Origin: a bacterium UBP18_UBA7526
Lineage (GTDB): Bacteria; UBP18; UBA7526
Assembly (NCBI GenBank): GCA_002478245.1
Contig: DLMW01000012.1
Location: 2,398-8,356, forward strand
Length of the DNA stretch: 5,959 nt
Direction: 5' to 3'
Below the pieces are notes generated by a model that did not search any database, was not told the DNA's origin, and saw only the letters and a program-made list of their open reading frames with translations. Within the stretch, counting starts at the first letter, position 1; each line of letters begins with the position of its first letter. Shown piece after piece: positions 5,478 through 5,959 of this stretch. The translations under genes were made by a program, and so were the position numbers.

Positions 5478-5482
5478 ATTTA

Positions 5483-5558
5483 TGGTGAGCCGCGCAGGAC
5501 TCGAACCTGCCACACCCGCCTTAAAAGGGCGGTGCTCTACCGGATGAGCTAGCGGCTC
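5483..5558 (-). tRNA. tRNA-Lys(TTT)
   Basis: A 76-nt cloverleaf including the encoded CCA: acceptor GAGCCGC/GCGGCTC, D-stem GCTC/GAGC, anticodon arm CCGCC-CTTTTAA-GGCGG with anticodon TTT, variable GTGTG, T-arm GCAGG-TTCGAGT-CCTGC and discriminator A. It is the first gene of the tRNA cluster, 13 nt downstream of a TATAAT box. Confidence 0.97.
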
Positions 5559-5571
5559 ATAAATTACTATT

Positions 5572-5604
5572 ATTATACTATCACACTCTCTTCTATTCTG
5601 TCAA
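5572..5604 (-). promoter_or_regulatory. Sigma-70-like promoter of the tRNA cluster
   Basis: On the minus strand a perfect TTGACA (5604-5599) and a perfect TATAAT (5577-5572) precede tRNA-Lys, but with a long 21-nt spacer. Using the overlapping TAGTAT (5580-5575) as the -10 gives a normal 18-nt spacer. Start of transcription would fall just before the tRNA. Confidence 0.6.
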
Positions 5605-5639
5605 CCACAGGGTAGTATATCATAAATTGGGTAAGGCAA

Positions 5640-5959
5640 TTATCCCATTAAAGGATAAGAATTTATTAGTTTAGATAGTACTAAAGCAATAAAATCTCCA
5701 TTGTTTCGTTCATTGAATTTGAAATCACCTGCTGATAGATAACTCTGTAAGTGTTGGGGCGATACCTTGGGCAATATGGGTTTTAATGACCTTTGGGAGA
5801 GTGGGGCTTTTGACATTAGGTATCATCAACTTCTACCTGGCCCTTAAGTTGCTCTAAAAGCGGGCACTGATGGATAAAGGAGCGGATCTTATAAAGCATC
5901 TCCCAGGCGGTCTTGTAGCTAACGTTAATCTCCTCTTTCAATTGGTTAGCAGAGATCCC
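5640..5959 (-). pseudogene. ISXO2/IS1595-type transposase remnant, frameshifted and internally deleted, cut by window edge
   Basis: The first segment (5959-5816, 47 codons, open at the edge) reads GISANQLKEEINVSYKTAWEML and then GQVEVDDT before a stop. This is the helix-turn-helix-like region and the first catalytic Asp block (VEVDET type) of ISXO2 transposases. A short middle piece in another frame (KVIKTHIAQGIAP, about 5755-5793) resembles the central region. The last segment (5762-5640) reads SPQHLQSYLSAGDFKFNERNNGDF to a TAA and matches the family's C-terminal HLQRYL..F.FN.R block. The rest of the DDE core is missing, so the gene is dead. The element's end may lie near 5610 (GGGTAGTAT), but the other end is outside the window and cannot be compared. 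Confidence 0.82.

Noticed and set aside
5034..5479. Two overlapping minus-strand open frames (67 and 103 codons) across the tRNA region
   Set aside because: They read straight through tRNA-Val, tRNA-Glu and the hairpin spacer. Their peptides are the usual translations of tRNA sequence, and neither has a convincing ribosome site.

Overview
This window looks like chromosome of an uncultured or poorly studied anaerobic bacterium. The organism call is inference. It rests on an oxygen-sensitive-type activase/dehydratase module set, a surface-polysaccharide pair related to the exosortase-A (XrtA) type, Shine-Dalgarno-led genes, a bacterial sigma-70-like tRNA promoter and two tRNAs with encoded CCA. 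I cannot name a phylum. Every gene I can support lies on the minus strand, so transcription runs from the right end to the left.

Right to left: 5640-5959 holds a decayed ISXO2/IS1595-type transposase that runs off the window. Just downstream is a strong-looking promoter (5572-5604), followed by tRNA-Lys(TTT), tRNA-Glu(TTC), a spacer with a long hairpin, and tRNA-Val(TAC). The tRNA-Val sits between two halves of a second, degenerate tRNA-like sequence whose acceptor strands are complementary to each other. A long AT/GC hairpin followed by a T run (5021-5067) probably ends the tRNA transcript.

Next come an ATP-grasp ligase (3826-4986) and an XrtA-type polysaccharide deacetylase (3003-3824). 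They are separated by 1 nt and almost certainly translated together. They probably modify a cell-surface or exported polysaccharide or a precursor of one; the substrate is unknown.

After a 189-nt spacer with iterated GTTTACC words come three genes that correspond to modules often fused in one very large protein: a 2-hydroxyacyl-CoA-dehydratase-D-like protein (1704-2813), a BadF/HgdC-type ATPase with an extra C-terminal cysteine cluster (552-1514), and a DUF2229 protein (1-492, cut by the window edge). Together they would form an ATP-driven, iron-sulfur electron-transfer unit of unknown final substrate.

The intergenic spacers are unusual: each carries its own short iterated word (TTTTGCA, ACGAA/ACGTAA, GTTTACC or CGCGAAT). 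The most unusual structure is the tRNA-in-tRNA arrangement at 5125-5292.
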